Of a stretch of DNA of 64,000 nt, positions 1-12,700 are shown one piece after another. Position 1 is the stretch's first letter. Each line of letters opens with the position of its first letter. This stretch comes from Hirudinaria manillensis. Its lineage: Eukaryota > Annelida > Clitellata > Hirudinida > Hirudinidae. Made by a program: the position numbers and the translations under genes. The DNA is taken from NCBI GenBank assembly GCA_034509925.1, contig CM067528.1, positions 7,339,001 to 7,403,000 on the forward strand, written 5' to 3'. A model generated the notes under the pieces. The model saw only the letters and a program-made list of their open reading frames with translations, did not search any database and was not told the DNA's origin.

Positions 1-3000
1 GATTATAATCATAAACATAATTATGCAGGTTATAAGATTATAATCATAGGCATGCAGACTTCCAGCCCAAGATATCAACCTGAACTCCTCCCCTATCTTC
101 ATTTCCAGCCATTCCATCCACCTCATCCATCACCAAACAATGCTTCTTGCCATCCAATGTTGTTGCCTTTTTACCATCAGATTTACCTGTCAGAGTTATT
201 GTTAATCAATTATTAATTTTGCTGCAATTCATGCTTTTATTTATTACATTATATACACTATTATATATGCTATTATATATGTTATTATATTTGCTATTAT
301 ATTGTGTCACCACAATCATCACAAGAGAAGTATTCCAAACCACTGAAATAGCTTTGCAATGAGTGACAATTGAGAGCTTCAGACACACATTCTTTCAAAC
401 TCTTTTTCGATCTTGTATCAGAAGCATTCAACTCAAAAAATGAGAATCCAGCCTCCTGTAAAAATATTTTAAGAAAATGAATGAATGATAAAATAAATAG
501 ATTTAATTCAAAAATAACTTTATTATTATTATTATTATTATCATATTAATATTAATTTCCATCACAACACAACCCTTGCCAACATCATTCAACAGCAAAA
601 AACAAGTACATTAAAAAGGCAAAACAAGGTAAGTAATCCTTCAACTAAATCTGCTTATCACTAACTTTGCCAAATTTTATTTTTTAAAATAAATAATACT
701 TCTTAAATCTCATTCATAAACAGTTCTACATAAGCTTCATCTATTTTACAAGAAATATCTCAAATGATCGACCAATGACCTCAAAGACCACTCAATGTGT
801 AAAAGTACAATTCTATAAAAGTCCAATCTAAGAAATAAATCTGATCTGAAGAAATAGAAAAAAACATGAACATCATTCGTATCAAAGACCTGGCAGACGA
901 GGTGAGCGGTCGTGGTTTTTCCGATGCCTGGAGGACCGGAGAGCAGAGCGGCTTTGAATCCACATCCGTCCTCGCTCTGTCGACCATCTGAATCACAACA
1001 ACGCAACATCACACATATTTTTAGTATTTAAATCCAGATTCAGATGTACATGTAAAGTGCTACATGTAATTCAGAATTACTAAACTGATTCGATTTATGA
1101 ATGAATAAATAAATAAATGACTAACAAATTGGCTTCTTGTTTATATTTTTGTGCCAGTTCTTGAGCCAATTATAGAGCTTCTTAGCTTGGCTCTTGTCTC
1201 CCTGCTGACCAATGATGTTCTTCACAGAGGTGGGTTTATATTTGTCAACCCACAACAGTGTACTCTCATCCGTCTCAGCCTTTCTGACGATGTTTTCCTT
1301 CGTTTCATTCTTAGCAGGTGATGATGATGATGTCTGTACATCTGCTGCTTTTGTTGTCTCAGAGTTGAACTCTTTGGACGTTTTTTCATTGGATTTCAAC
1401 TTGTTTGCAGATGGCAATGAAGCTGCAGCAGGCAGAGGTCTTTTGCTGGACTAAAACAGTTTCATGGAATTCTCATCAACTATCTACATTCTGGAATCAT
1501 TGTCCAACTGGACTTAATAATGTCTCTTAATGGGACTTAAGTTAGTGATAACTAATAATTATGTGTGTTTTAATAAAAATAAAGTAACAAAACCATCTTA
1601 AAACTTGTGCTTTTTCTTAAATGCAATTATTAAGAATAAAATAATATCACTAAAATAATATAGGACAAAAGCTGTAAAATGACTTTAAAAACAACTTTTA
1701 TTAACCTTCTTGCTGCCTTCCTTCTCAGCTTCATATTTCAACTCATATTTGGACTTCTTACCTGGCAACGTCCTCAGCAGTTCAAACAGTTCATCCTCGT
1801 TGATTTGTTTTGTTTTCAATTCATTTGCCTTCAGAGCAAAAAAAATAGATTTTAGTCCTGAAGTGGTGATTGACTAAGGAATGACTTCTGATCGTCTGCG
1901 AAATTCAACAGACGGCATCGACAATGATACGTCGACATTCGCAATCACCTTTGAAATCTTCGAGGCTCCAGCATCCCTGCCCACGACAAGGTACTTGGTG
2001 TTTCGACTGATGTTGGTGGTCACCTTCCCCCCGTACCTCTCGATAAGTGACTTGCAATCGTCCCTCTCGATGCTCTCCAGAACTCCAGTCATCACAAACG
2101 TCAGTCCCTCCAAACAATTCTCTTCACCCTGACAATGTGAACAGTTAGTGAAAATGGAGCAGCTTGGCACAATGATACTGTCTTTGTACTAATTAAATAT
2201 TTGGAAACAATAACAAAACTTGCAAAATACTATGGTTTAAGCAAAAGCCATTAGAAACGAAAGCATTCAAACCTGCGGTATTTCTTTAGATCCGAGAGCT
2301 TTTGGAGGCTCCCTATTTACAAAGGCCAAATATGATTTCCTTCTGTCTTCATCTTTCTTGGCTGACTGCTCATTGTGAATGATGAAGCATAAATTTTAAA
2401 ATTAAACAGTTTTCATTCACTATCAGGACAAATATTAACATTTAATTATTATTAACCCTAGCAGGACTATCGACATCTGGCTTGATCTTGCGAGCAGGGG
2501 ATTGGTAATCGTTTGACTTTTCACCATTAGACCCCCTCACGGAACTACTTGCTTCCTTTACAGATCTCTTGGAAGACATTTCTGTGAGGTCTTTGTCATC
2601 CATGCAATTCTGACAAACAATAATTTCACAATTATTTATAATTACTAATAAAGAATTTGGTTAGACCAAAATAATAAAAGGTCTGATTTGTATAATTTAT
2701 CCAAACTTTATAGTAGAATATCATTACGGCTCTAATAACATTTCATGCAACCAAAATCCTCCTTTTGAACAATCATTCCTATATTAAGTTGGGATGAAAA
2801 AAACAAAACAACTGAAAACATCAGAAACACATCTCAAATGGTTGCAACATTGCAAGATCATCAACTCTTCAAACACACCTCGTCCTCTTCTTTTTCTCTC
2901 TTTCTTTTTCCAGATAATTTCTTGGTCAAAGTGAGAGATCCTGCTGTGATTATGACTCATTAGTATTTTGACCACCATTTGAACATTTTTGACTGCTAAT

Positions 3001-5581
3001 TAGCTATAATTATAATATATTATAACTTCTTAAAATTGTTCATAAAGAAACAACTATGGTAGTTTTTTGCAGGTCAGAAATATATGTTCTACTGAGCTTG
3101 ACTTCAAATTAATTCAATTAATAAGTTCTTTAATTAATAGCATCACAACAGTTTGCAATGGTTTCTATGAGATGTACGTTTTATTATTTGATTAGAAACA
3201 ATAACAATGATTGTTAAGCATGTGATATCATTATCACGAGTATATATTATTATATATTGATATCATTATCATGAGTATATATTGATATCATTATCATGAG
3301 TATATATTGATATCATTATCATGAGTATATATTGATATCATTATCATGAGTATATATTATTAAATGTTAATATCATTATCATGAGTAATGATCACAAAGC
3401 AAAGGATGCAATGAATTTTAAACAATGTCCACCAACCATTGCTTTCTTCTTGAAAGTCCATGGAATTTGTTGCAGTCTAAGAAGTTTCAATATTTGCAAT
3501 AGTTTCAATAAACACATTTTTAAATGGATTTCAGGCACATGTAAGTTTCTAAATAATATAACTAAGTCATACTTAGAGATAAATCATTTGATCATAATTT
3601 TAAAACATACAATTAATGTAAAATAATATCAAGATACTGATAATCTCTTTACTAGAGATTAGAGATAAATGAGTTAATAAATCAATTATAGAATAACTTT
3701 TAATAATAATAATAATAATAACAATGTGTTTACTGTTCATAAATCATCTCATCCTTTCCAATGATTAGTAATTTTTGAAAAATTAATGAACATTTAGTAA
3801 ATAAATTACTTTTTCTGCAAGATATCGACTTTCTTTCCTCTGCACGGGTGAGCATCCAAAGAACTCCCTGGAATTTATAACTTTCTTCTTCTGTTCAACT
3901 TCAGGGACCTGGGCAGTCGGAACCTTTGACTTTGGAACCACTCGAGTGAAGGCCTCTTTGATTTTTTTAAAAGTTTCTTTTTAATTCATGAAAACCCCAA
4001 AATACAGGTCATTTTAGGGTCAAACTCTCAGAACCAACATAAACGTTTTAATTTTTTTAAAGCATGACTACATTTATTACAAAATATATAATTAAATAAA
4101 GCATTAAATACCATCAAAATATGAGGATTGAGATTTCTTCTTAGGTGTGCAAGCTTTGGGCAGAGTGTCCTCATCTGAATCTGATAAAATGCTCTCTTTG
4201 TAGTTCATGCCGTCAAACTCAATGTTGTCGCAAAACTTCATCATAGAGTCATCACTAACGTCGTCATTAAATATACAGGTCAAGTCTAAAACATGTTGGT
4301 CAGTTACAATTATTGCAGTAACGTTTTAAAAACTTATTATTATTATTATATTAGGAAGACTATTTCCATTAAAACTTAGAATTGTAAATAGGAGCAGATC
4401 AAACCAAATTCTTAGTGGGTCCTTCAAACATATTACCTACTTGATAAGGTTAACCACTATTTGAGGGTTTCAAGACACTTCCTTAAGTTGTGAAAGATAA
4501 AAAGCAAATCAAAATGAAATTACCTGAAACCACAACATTTTTCTTCTTCTTTGATGCAAGAATGTCTTCATCTTCTGATGAATCACTCTGTTGAATTGGT
4601 TTTGAAAGACAATCTTTAAAATATTATTTTGTTTATGCACAAAAACACATTAAAAAATAAGGAAATAAATCACATAACTCTGACATGCTCAAATTGAGAG
4701 ATTAGAGCTCAAATTATGCCAATTGATTATTTGTTAAGCAGAAAATATTTTTGAACCTACCTCACGCCTCCTTTTTAAACTTCCTTCCACTTTTTTGGGT
4801 ATTTTGAAAGTTTTTAATTTTCCAGACCTGTTCTTATCATTGATGTCATTCTTGTTGCTATCAGAAGTCTCATTTCTAATACTAAATGTAGTTTTATCGC
4901 TACCTTGGCACACTTTGGTTGACTTCATTTCTTTTTCCATATGTTTTGATGTTTTACTCTTTATTTTCTTCTGATCCACTTCTGGAAAATCATCCTCATC
5001 AATATCTGAGATATGTTGGGAGGCTGTGGACATTTGCTTTATCAATGTTGGTTTGTTTTCTTCCTTCTGATTTTTCCCTGATGACTTGGTTTTTTGAGGT
5101 CCTATTTTCTTTGGAAGCATTTCAACAATCTCATCTTTAGCTTTGGCTTTTTTCTCTGCAGGCACTGCTGAACGTGGTGCAGGTTTTTGAACATTACCAG
5201 ATCCAAAATATTTTCTTATATCCTTCACAATAAATGATTAATGTCAGGTTGATGGCAAATGATTACTATTCAATTGAGGAATCATGAAATGTCAAATTAT
5301 TTTCTGATCTCAAATAATTAGAAGCAAATCAACAATGTAATTAAAAGTAATCATCATGGTCCCCATAATTGTGTTAAGCAAAAGTAACAATAACTACAAA
5401 ACCCTAATTCGGAAAGCTATCACGTAAATGATTTATGCACTATTAAATGCCTGTTTAGCTATAAGCAAGTCCTTATTTTTAGTGACCGTCACATCAATGA
5501 AATACTGAATCGGGATCGCTGCGAACGAGTGTTTGATGATAAGATATGCAGCTTGAATCAATTTGCGAATGCACTAACCAT
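1..5581 (-). CDS. RFC1: Replication factor C subunit 1 (clamp-loader large subunit), 3' part cut by window edge
   Basis: RFC1 is the large subunit of the five-part RFC clamp loader, which opens PCNA and loads it at primer-template junctions in the nucleus. Coding exons read (minus strand): 5581-5579 (ATG only), 5222-4761, 4587-4524, 4285-4112, 3955-3810, 3476-3437 (tentative), 2940-2879, 2609-2457, 2368-2273, 2128-1949, 1828-1706, 1450-1126, 987-890, 455-341, 186-80; phases agree throughout. The protein starts MDIRKYFG like vertebrate RFC1. A second FFG motif (SREFFGCSPVQR) follows a lysine- and acid-rich linker. The BRCT domain (about residues 400-450) contains GVLESIERDDCKSLIERYGG. The AAA+ domain begins at LLWVDKYKPTSVKNIIGQQG, with Walker A GPPGIGKTTT, ELNASDTRSKKSLK and Walker B MDEVDGMAGNED. 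The rest of the ATPase and the C-terminal domain lie left of the window. Identity is certain; the 3476-3437 exon rests mainly on matching phase. Confidence 0.94.
3226..3384. repeat. 25-bp minisatellite in an RFC1 intron
   Basis: About five to six head-to-tail copies of a 25-bp unit containing ATATCATTATCATGAG followed by TATATATTG. The central copies are identical and the outer copies are diverged. It lies in the intron between the tentative exon at 3476-3437 and the exon at 2940-2879. Confidence 0.9.
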
Positions 5582-6914
5582 TGTTTTAAGGGAATATCCC
5601 TATAGTCTAATAAGATAACTACTTAATGGAGCAACAACAAACGCCAAGACCGGCCACCAATTATTTCCAACGAAGAAAAGTTATAGCGGCAAGTCTGTTT
5701 TCAGATTTTAAAAATCAATGCAAAAAAAACGTGCTCGGACAATATATAAAGGTTGAAGTTTAAATATTTGTAATAATTTAAATATTAAAAATTATTTAAC
5801 AATTTAGTGACATTTATTTTATATTAGGGCATTATGAATCTCATATCCTATCCAGAAATTAAAACACTATACATAATCTTCTGGCAATTTTTCTAAAGAA
5901 ATTACGACTACTGTATTCTAAGGGCTTTCCACAGGACTTGCAATCTAGATTCAATGCGGATGATATTCCAAGGCTTATACTCTCCAAGACCTGTACCAAT
6001 CTAGATTCGCGTGAGGATTCTTCTCTCTTTTCGCATCCGGCCCCTGCAGCAACACAATTTATAGCCGGACCTCTCTGGTGATCTCTATCCCATCCCAAAG
6101 TAACCGCAACCTTTAGATATGATCCTATCAGACAAGCACCAACCGAGATCATTAAGCATTAACTCCATCAGCTTAGACAAGGGGTATTCAAATAGCCCTC
6201 CACGGCCCAGACCCGGCCCGTCAAAGGGTTCGAAATGGACCCCAGGTCGAAACCATATAAGTGCTATTTAATAATTGCACAACGTCTTCTATATATTACT
6301 CTTTTGATAGTGAACAAGCCTTAGCTACTTTAAACATGTGGAAGCAGATCAAGTCATCTGTATGCCCAACCTAAAGACTTAATGACTCACGCAGTTAGTA
6401 ATTCTAGTCATCCTTACGAGATGACTAGATATATACCAGCGCCCCTGTAGCTCACATGCGCGGCGCTACACAAATGACATATCGCCATTATTATTATATA
6501 ATAACTGTCAAACTTAATAGCGTGATAATGACTTTAGAATGCAACGGTACGATACGCGCATCCAACGGCGACAAATACTGGTAATACTCTTTAAACTTGG
6601 CCTTACATAAAATTTAATTGAAGAACCCTTGCGATAGGCCACGAAGTCAAAAAACCCGCCCCAAAAGCAAAAAAAAGCAACTATGTAAATTCGCCAATCC
6701 CAATCGATTCTAGGATCCTATGCTACTGATGCTAACAAAAAGTCCCTCTTAACTCAAAACTTAGAAAGGGTTTTTTTTTTATATAAAAGTTTAACAATAA
6801 CGAAACTATTTCTGATATAATCCAACAATCCACCTAGAAATAAAATCAGATATTCAAACATTAACGAAAGTCAAAGTGAAGTCCTTCCAATGCTGATTTG
6901 GATGTTCACGTTCA
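5582..6914. other. Intergenic: RFC1 promoter side and TEX14-like 3' flank
   Basis: Between the RFC1 start codon (5581) and the TEX14-like stop codon (6915). No convincing coding exon was found. The first ~150 bases must hold the RFC1 5' UTR and promoter; no canonical TATA box stands out. A GC-richer patch at about 6170-6260 (CGGCCCAGACCCGGCCCG) resembles the ends of hAT-type elements, but no partner end was found. A long T run followed by ATATAAAA at about 6770 lies downstream of the TEX14-like gene. Confidence 0.5.
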
Positions 6915-9900
6915 TTATACAAACTCTCTAATGTCATCGTCATCATCAACATTCCACTGACCATCAAAGAGACTCCCATGAAGATTGAGCAGCTTTTTGT
7001 TGGATGTTATTGCATCACCTCTGTCTCCTCCTCCACCGACGTAAATCTTCAGTCCTGATATGTGCACCATATCAGACTTGGGATCCATTTTACCATTGAG
7101 GATGTGATCTCCTTGTTCCACTCGCCCAGCATCAGTTGTCGCAAAAGCGCTAAGTGGGCGCTTCCGAGCTCCATTCTGAGGAAAATTGGAACTCGACAAG
7201 CTGGCGTTAGGAGACATCACATCTCTTTCCGATAAAGTTCCTCTTTTGTGAATGCTTAGTTGTTTGAAACTGTCGTTAATCTTATTTTCATAATTTCTGA
7301 TAATTTCAGAGATGGGGGTATTAGAAATTTCGGCCTCATTCATTGCACGATCTACTGAATTGAATGATAAATCTAATGACTTTAAAACTTTGGCATTGAT
7401 GATGTGGCTTGCTGGTTTCACCCCGAGGGCAGGTAGCTGGCACTGGCGATTCAAAGACCTGCTCGGTACCAATTTCCGACCGTTAAAGCTAAATTGCTGG
7501 ATACCTCCATAAGAGAATCTTTCTGTCCCTCCGAGGTCACTCGATGTATCCGTGCTTTTATTTGACTGTCTGTTTGTCGAAACCTCAAAACTTTGTCTCA
7601 CTTTACTAACATTTGCGCCCATCGATCTCTCACATTGATTTTGTTGAACCGGAACCAATTTCGTGCTGGACTGAATCTCTTCACATTCATTACTAGAACG
7701 TTCTAGGTCTTCCATGTAATTTAAAAAGTTCAAATATCCAAAATCTAGAGAATTCTGGTCTTGAATGGTGCTTTCTCGGACTAAAAAATTATCTTCATAA
7801 CCAAGATTTTTGTAGTCACTCTTTGTCAACTCAACTTCCTGATGAGGAGAAATTTCTGGACTTTTAATTTGTTCTTGAACTTCAAAGTTTTGGCAAAGTG
7901 CTTTATTTCCAGAAGCGGAAATATTTGATTTGTAATTCTCTATATTACCATCCTTCGAGACATCGAACATCTTAGCTCCTAAATGGCGAGACTCAAAATT
8001 CCAGGATTCAATTCTTCCTGAGGATTTGCAAGTATTCAGATAACATTCAGTCTCTTCTTTTAAATCTCTTCCAAGAACACCGCCGATCCTCTTCTTGCTT
8101 TAATAGTTTATTAACATTTAATTAATAAGTTAGTCTGGTGAACATTATCAAATAAAGAAATTATGCAGTCAGATCACTATTTATCGCCACAATTAATATT
8201 ACCGCCATATTTAACTAATGTTGTTGCCATCGTTTGATACTGCGCTCATGACAACATAATGATTGGTTTGGTAAAACAATTTTGTAAAATTTGGATAATT
8301 AAACTCACAAAGGCCGTGGCAAATCGGCACAGGTAAGGCCAATCTTAACTTGAGAAGACGATTTAAATAACTGGTGACCATCCCTCCTGCCAGATAAATC
8401 CCTCTCTGAAAATGTTGGGGTCAACAACTTGCTTTCAAAATATGATTTCATTGAAAGAAAATTTCCAGCTCCAACAGTCTTGTCTGGAACGCCAGTGATT
8501 TTATCTTGGAATGATGATCGGTCATCTTTGGCACGACCTTCTTTAGCAATGGGAAATCTTTTAAAGTGGCTTGAAATTTCTTCACATGTTGAAATTCCCT
8601 CGATCTTCAAAAAGTCTATCTTATAGGAATGGTTGATACTTCTTCTTTTGGACAGTTCATTAACCTGCCTGCTTCCACCCAATGTGGTCGACGGTGAAAT
8701 AACCGAGCCAACATTAGCATCATCTTTCAGCTGTTCAGGTTCTGGGGATTTTCTGACGACTTGAAACACGTGATTCTCAACTGCTTTGCATCTGCTACCG
8801 ATTTCCAGTGGCGTAACTTTCTCAGATCTTTCCAACGAATCAAACTTTCTCTTCTTGGCAATCAAAAAGCCGCTTGATTCGCTTGAAGATGATTCACGCT
8901 GCTCTTTTTGACACTGAAACATCGATTCGGTAAATGTTTTAATGGGAACTTGTACACTTCTTTCATCGTCATTAATAACAAGCTCTGCTGATGTCTGAGT
9001 TCCACCTAATCTTTTGCTAAAATCAGGCTTTTTATCATCATTTTCCATTCCGGGACTATTTTCAGCTGAATGAGCAGAAGGCCCTTCCATAGATTTCAAA
9101 TCCTTGGTATCCGAGAGCTTTGATTCAGAATTTGCCTCTACTTCTACTTCTACTTCTTGAGCAATGATTTCAGCGTGTTGCTGGGCTGTTTGTTCATTTT
9201 CCTTTAATACCACGTTAGGAGAATTTGCATCAACTCCGATTTCGCTCAGCATGGTTTGAGGAAGTGATACAGGAGAATCGTGCTGTACATCTTGCGCTGT
9301 GTTAACTATGGACAGCCTTTCTTTGTTTGGAGGAGAATTCAGCGAATGACTCTTCATAACATTAGATCTACTGCCTTTGTTTTTGCCTCTGTTCAGAAAT
9401 GAGTTATTCTCAGGCAACTCCCATTTTCTTCTTTTTCCAGCATGATTTTTCAAATGACCTTTAAATCCTGACTTGACATATGACGGGTGTTCAGGAAAAG
9501 ATGAAGCATTGTTTGAGGTCGAAGGTATATCGTCTTCCGCGTCCACTAAAGACGAGTTCAACATGTTTAATGCATCGGCATTTGGTCTCTCGAAGGTAGG
9601 GGGGCAGCACGAATTGCTTTCAATGTATTTACATAAGATCCTTTCAATCTTAATCATGCTCATCCTATTCAAGTGATTACGCTGCATTCCGCTAGAAATG
9701 ATGTCCAAGAATTTATCAGGAATCATCACTGTATTCTGACTGTCAATAGCCTCAAATGCCAAGCAACTCCATTGTCCATTGACAATTTTATCGTATATCA
9801 AATTAAATGGGACATTTGCCCAAGGAATGTAGCCTGAAATAATTAAACGTCCCATTAATGTTACTCAATAACATTTGATGTTCATGTAATCTCAGAAATT

Positions 9901-12054
9901 TGGTGGTTTATAAAAGATGATTCGAATTCTTAACTAACTCGATATTCTGAGTTTCAAATTCTTAACAACATTAAAAACCTAATAATTATAGACTTACTTA
10001 AATATTTATGCATTTCATAATAGATATATAATAAATAAGATTTTCTCAAGTTCAACTTAATTCATAGAAAGAAATGGTGTAGACAACCTTGCGTAGCTTC
10101 CCAAAAGACGGACGTGTAACTATAAACATCGGACATTGGGGTTGGCCTCAAACCTTCCATGACCTCAGGAGCCATCCAATTATAAGCAGAATTCAAATAC
10201 CTATTCAATATAACTTGACAAGGGTGTTGTGACTCAAATGTACTCATATATTCAAAATTTCCCAATTTGGCATGGTAATTATCAGTTAAGAAGATTGCAT
10301 GAGAGGTCACTGAGCAGTGAATAAATCTGTTTCGATGCAAGTACCTCAGGGCGCACGATATTTGTCTCATTAAGACGGCAGTTTGATCGTAACCAACGGT
10401 ATTTTTTTGCACATGGATATAGTCAAAAAGAGAGCCATAGGTTATTCTTTCAAAAACCAACACTTGATTTTCTGCAGAATAGTCTCTGCTGGCCCCCATT
10501 AGAGTTAAGATGGAATTACTTTGCAATTTTCTAAAAAGTAAAATAATTAAATCATTAATTGCATGAGATCTCAAAAGAATGTGTAGACTTTAGTAGAAGC
10601 ACATACAACAAGTTATTGAGTTCCTCAATGATAAGATCTATGCAAGTTGATTTCTTGGGTCTACTATGGAGTCTTTTTACAGTAACTGGTTCTCCATTCC
10701 AGAGCATTCTGGCATAATCATAATTAGTTCGAAACATCAATTTTAATGTTTGAAGTAATTCTGCAATTCTTCCTCTTATGACATTTCATTAATATGTTAG
10801 ATAAAATTCGTTTAATTAGCATCAAACTTTTGCATGCCAGCTTAAAATTTAGAAATTTATATTTAACCCCTCTTTGGGTATCCTCATCGATTTAACCGAG
10901 CGTCACTTGTATATTTAATTAATATTGCAAACGTTCGATGTCTGATGAAGTGATTTTAAAGGCAAAACAGTTCTGTCAATGGTGCAACATAATTTAAATT
11001 GTTCTGACCACACGTACATACCACTCAGCAATTATATATGTAAATATACCCTTCCATAACGAAATGAGGTCCATTTTCCCATGAGTGAGCATTGTCATCA
11101 TGATCCAGATCATTCACTGTGACAAGCGGGTAGTTTTTAAATAATGAACAGGTCTCGTCCCTTTGGACTACAACCTATGGAAAGAATGAACCGAAAATAT
11201 GATTATTAAAAATAATTACTTAGTTATTCACAACAACCAAATATTATCGTACCTTTCCAAAACCATCAGCAATCATTGTGCAGTTACCTAAAACGTCAAA
11301 CTTCTTTCCGAACATGTTCGAAAGAAAAAATTTGTTTCCTTTCTGTCTTTTATTAAAAATTGCTGTTGTCTCCAAATAATCCACCTGAGGCTTGTTAACT
11401 GCATCTTGCGTTGTCTTCTGAACAAGACGTAAAATGCTATCTCGAGCCTTCGCATCCTTATTTTGTCGAGCGTAGTCTAGAACTGAATTTAAGTTGTAAT
11501 CATGCAATCTGAGATCACCTCCAGCAGCTATTAATACATCAACCAATTCTGCATCTCCAAATTGAGCAGCTGCATGCACTGCCGTAAGACCATCAAATGT
11601 TCTTCTGTAAATCACAACCCAGTACTTCTTTATGATGTCGCAACATTTACTTTCTCTAATTTATATCGACTCAAAGAAAGCTGAAGAGCTCACATTATCA
11701 CATTTATCGAAAAATGTCAGAAATAGTTTAATATAAAATTTGATATAAAATGCTACCTGTTCGGGTCGGCTCCCATCTTAATCAAGTATTTAGAGGACTT
11801 TTTATGACCTCCCAGAGCCGAAAGATATAATGGTGTGAAACCATCGGTATTAGCAAAATTAATATCAAGGCCTGTGTAATGGAACGCAGAACTAAATGCT
11901 AATTTGAATTTTTTTAAAAAGTAACAGAACCTTTTTTGAGGCAACTTTTGATTTGTCGTTTGTCTCCATTAAAAGCGTACTTATGTATAGGAAACTTTAG
12001 ATCGTTCATTTTGAGAGAAATAGACGAACACGCCGCCGAATCGCATTCCGCCAT
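6915..12054 (-). CDS. TEX14: TEX14-like protein: ankyrin repeats plus pseudokinase
   Basis: Homologue of TEX14, which in vertebrates stabilises germ-cell intercellular bridges and acts at kinetochores. Eight coding exons close in frame to 1344 aa: 12054-11931, 11871-11757, 11604-11253, 11174-11050, 10774-10607, 10530-10088, 9833-8309, 8097-6915. Ankyrin repeats occupy about residues 40-135; AAGGDLRLHD matches TEX14 closely. The kinase-like domain spans about residues 235-470, with VFERITYGSLFDYI, YLHRNRFIHCSV and YNWMAPEVM; these are the TEX14 hallmark segments. The putative VAIK lysine remains (VTVK), but the HRD loop reads HCS and DFG reads NFE, so it should be catalytically dead. The C-terminal ~870 residues are Ser/Asn/Glu-rich and disordered, and lack the GPPX3Y motif that vertebrate TEX14 uses to bind CEP55. 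The start is the first ATG; a second in-frame Met lies 15 codons on. The TEX14 family assignment is strong, its role here is inferred. Confidence 0.86.
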
Positions 12055-12700
12055 GTTTCGACAATAGCCTAACCATTAGAGTGGCCCGCAAAAAAAGCAG
12101 ACGCCAATATTCAAAATGCTTCAAAAATGTAGCAAAAATTAAATTATTTATATAAAATGATAACAACAAATAAAATATAAATATTTGTTAAATATATTTA
12201 TATATCCCAGAAAAGAAATGAACTCAAGCCTCTCCAGCTTGAGCCAATCCCGCTCAGAAGGAATTTTCAAACATATTCAAATAGCTTTTCTGTCAAACAT
12301 GTCTTTTTAAATCTGAGAAATTTTTCACGCTTACAAGACTATAAATATATTATACGTGAATGCCTCAAATCTTTATCAAAGGCTATTTAAATTTTCAGTT
12401 TACATGCAGAAATGCAGAAACTAGATCTTGATCTAGAATTCCTCAGGTCACGCCGGAACCTTACGCGGGAATCTGCACTATGTTGTATGGATCGACTGGA
12501 GTAGAATTTTAGCCCACTTCCCAAACAATAAACTTTCTGCTCCCAGTCACCAGGCCAGTTATTTTAGAGATCCACGACAAACGTTTTCATGTTTATTTTT
12601 ATTAATATTGATTTCCAATTGGATAACAAAAGTAAGAAAATTGACATTTTATCGAAATCGTATATGGCGAATAACCCGTCTTTCTCTCAAATCTATGAAT
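12055..12700. other. Intergenic: TEX14-like promoter and adhesion-GPCR 3' UTR
   Basis: About 650 bases between the TEX14-like start codon and the stop codon of the adhesion GPCR, both on the minus strand. No ORF with recognisable similarity. It should contain the GPCR 3' UTR and polyadenylation site and the TEX14-like promoter. A short hairpin-like segment lies at about 12214-12244 (CTCAAGCC...AGCTTGAG). Confidence 0.4.

Noticed and set aside
3226-3384. CRISPR-like direct repeats
   Set aside because: Repeats are head to tail without unique spacers, in an animal gene intron; a minisatellite.
5859-6152. 97-codon minus-strand open frame in the RFC1/TEX14-like spacer
   Set aside because: No recognisable domain, weak start context and no splice support.
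6215-6245. GGGTTCGAAATGGACCC resembling a tRNA T-arm
   Set aside because: No acceptor stem, D-arm or anticodon arm can be folded around it.
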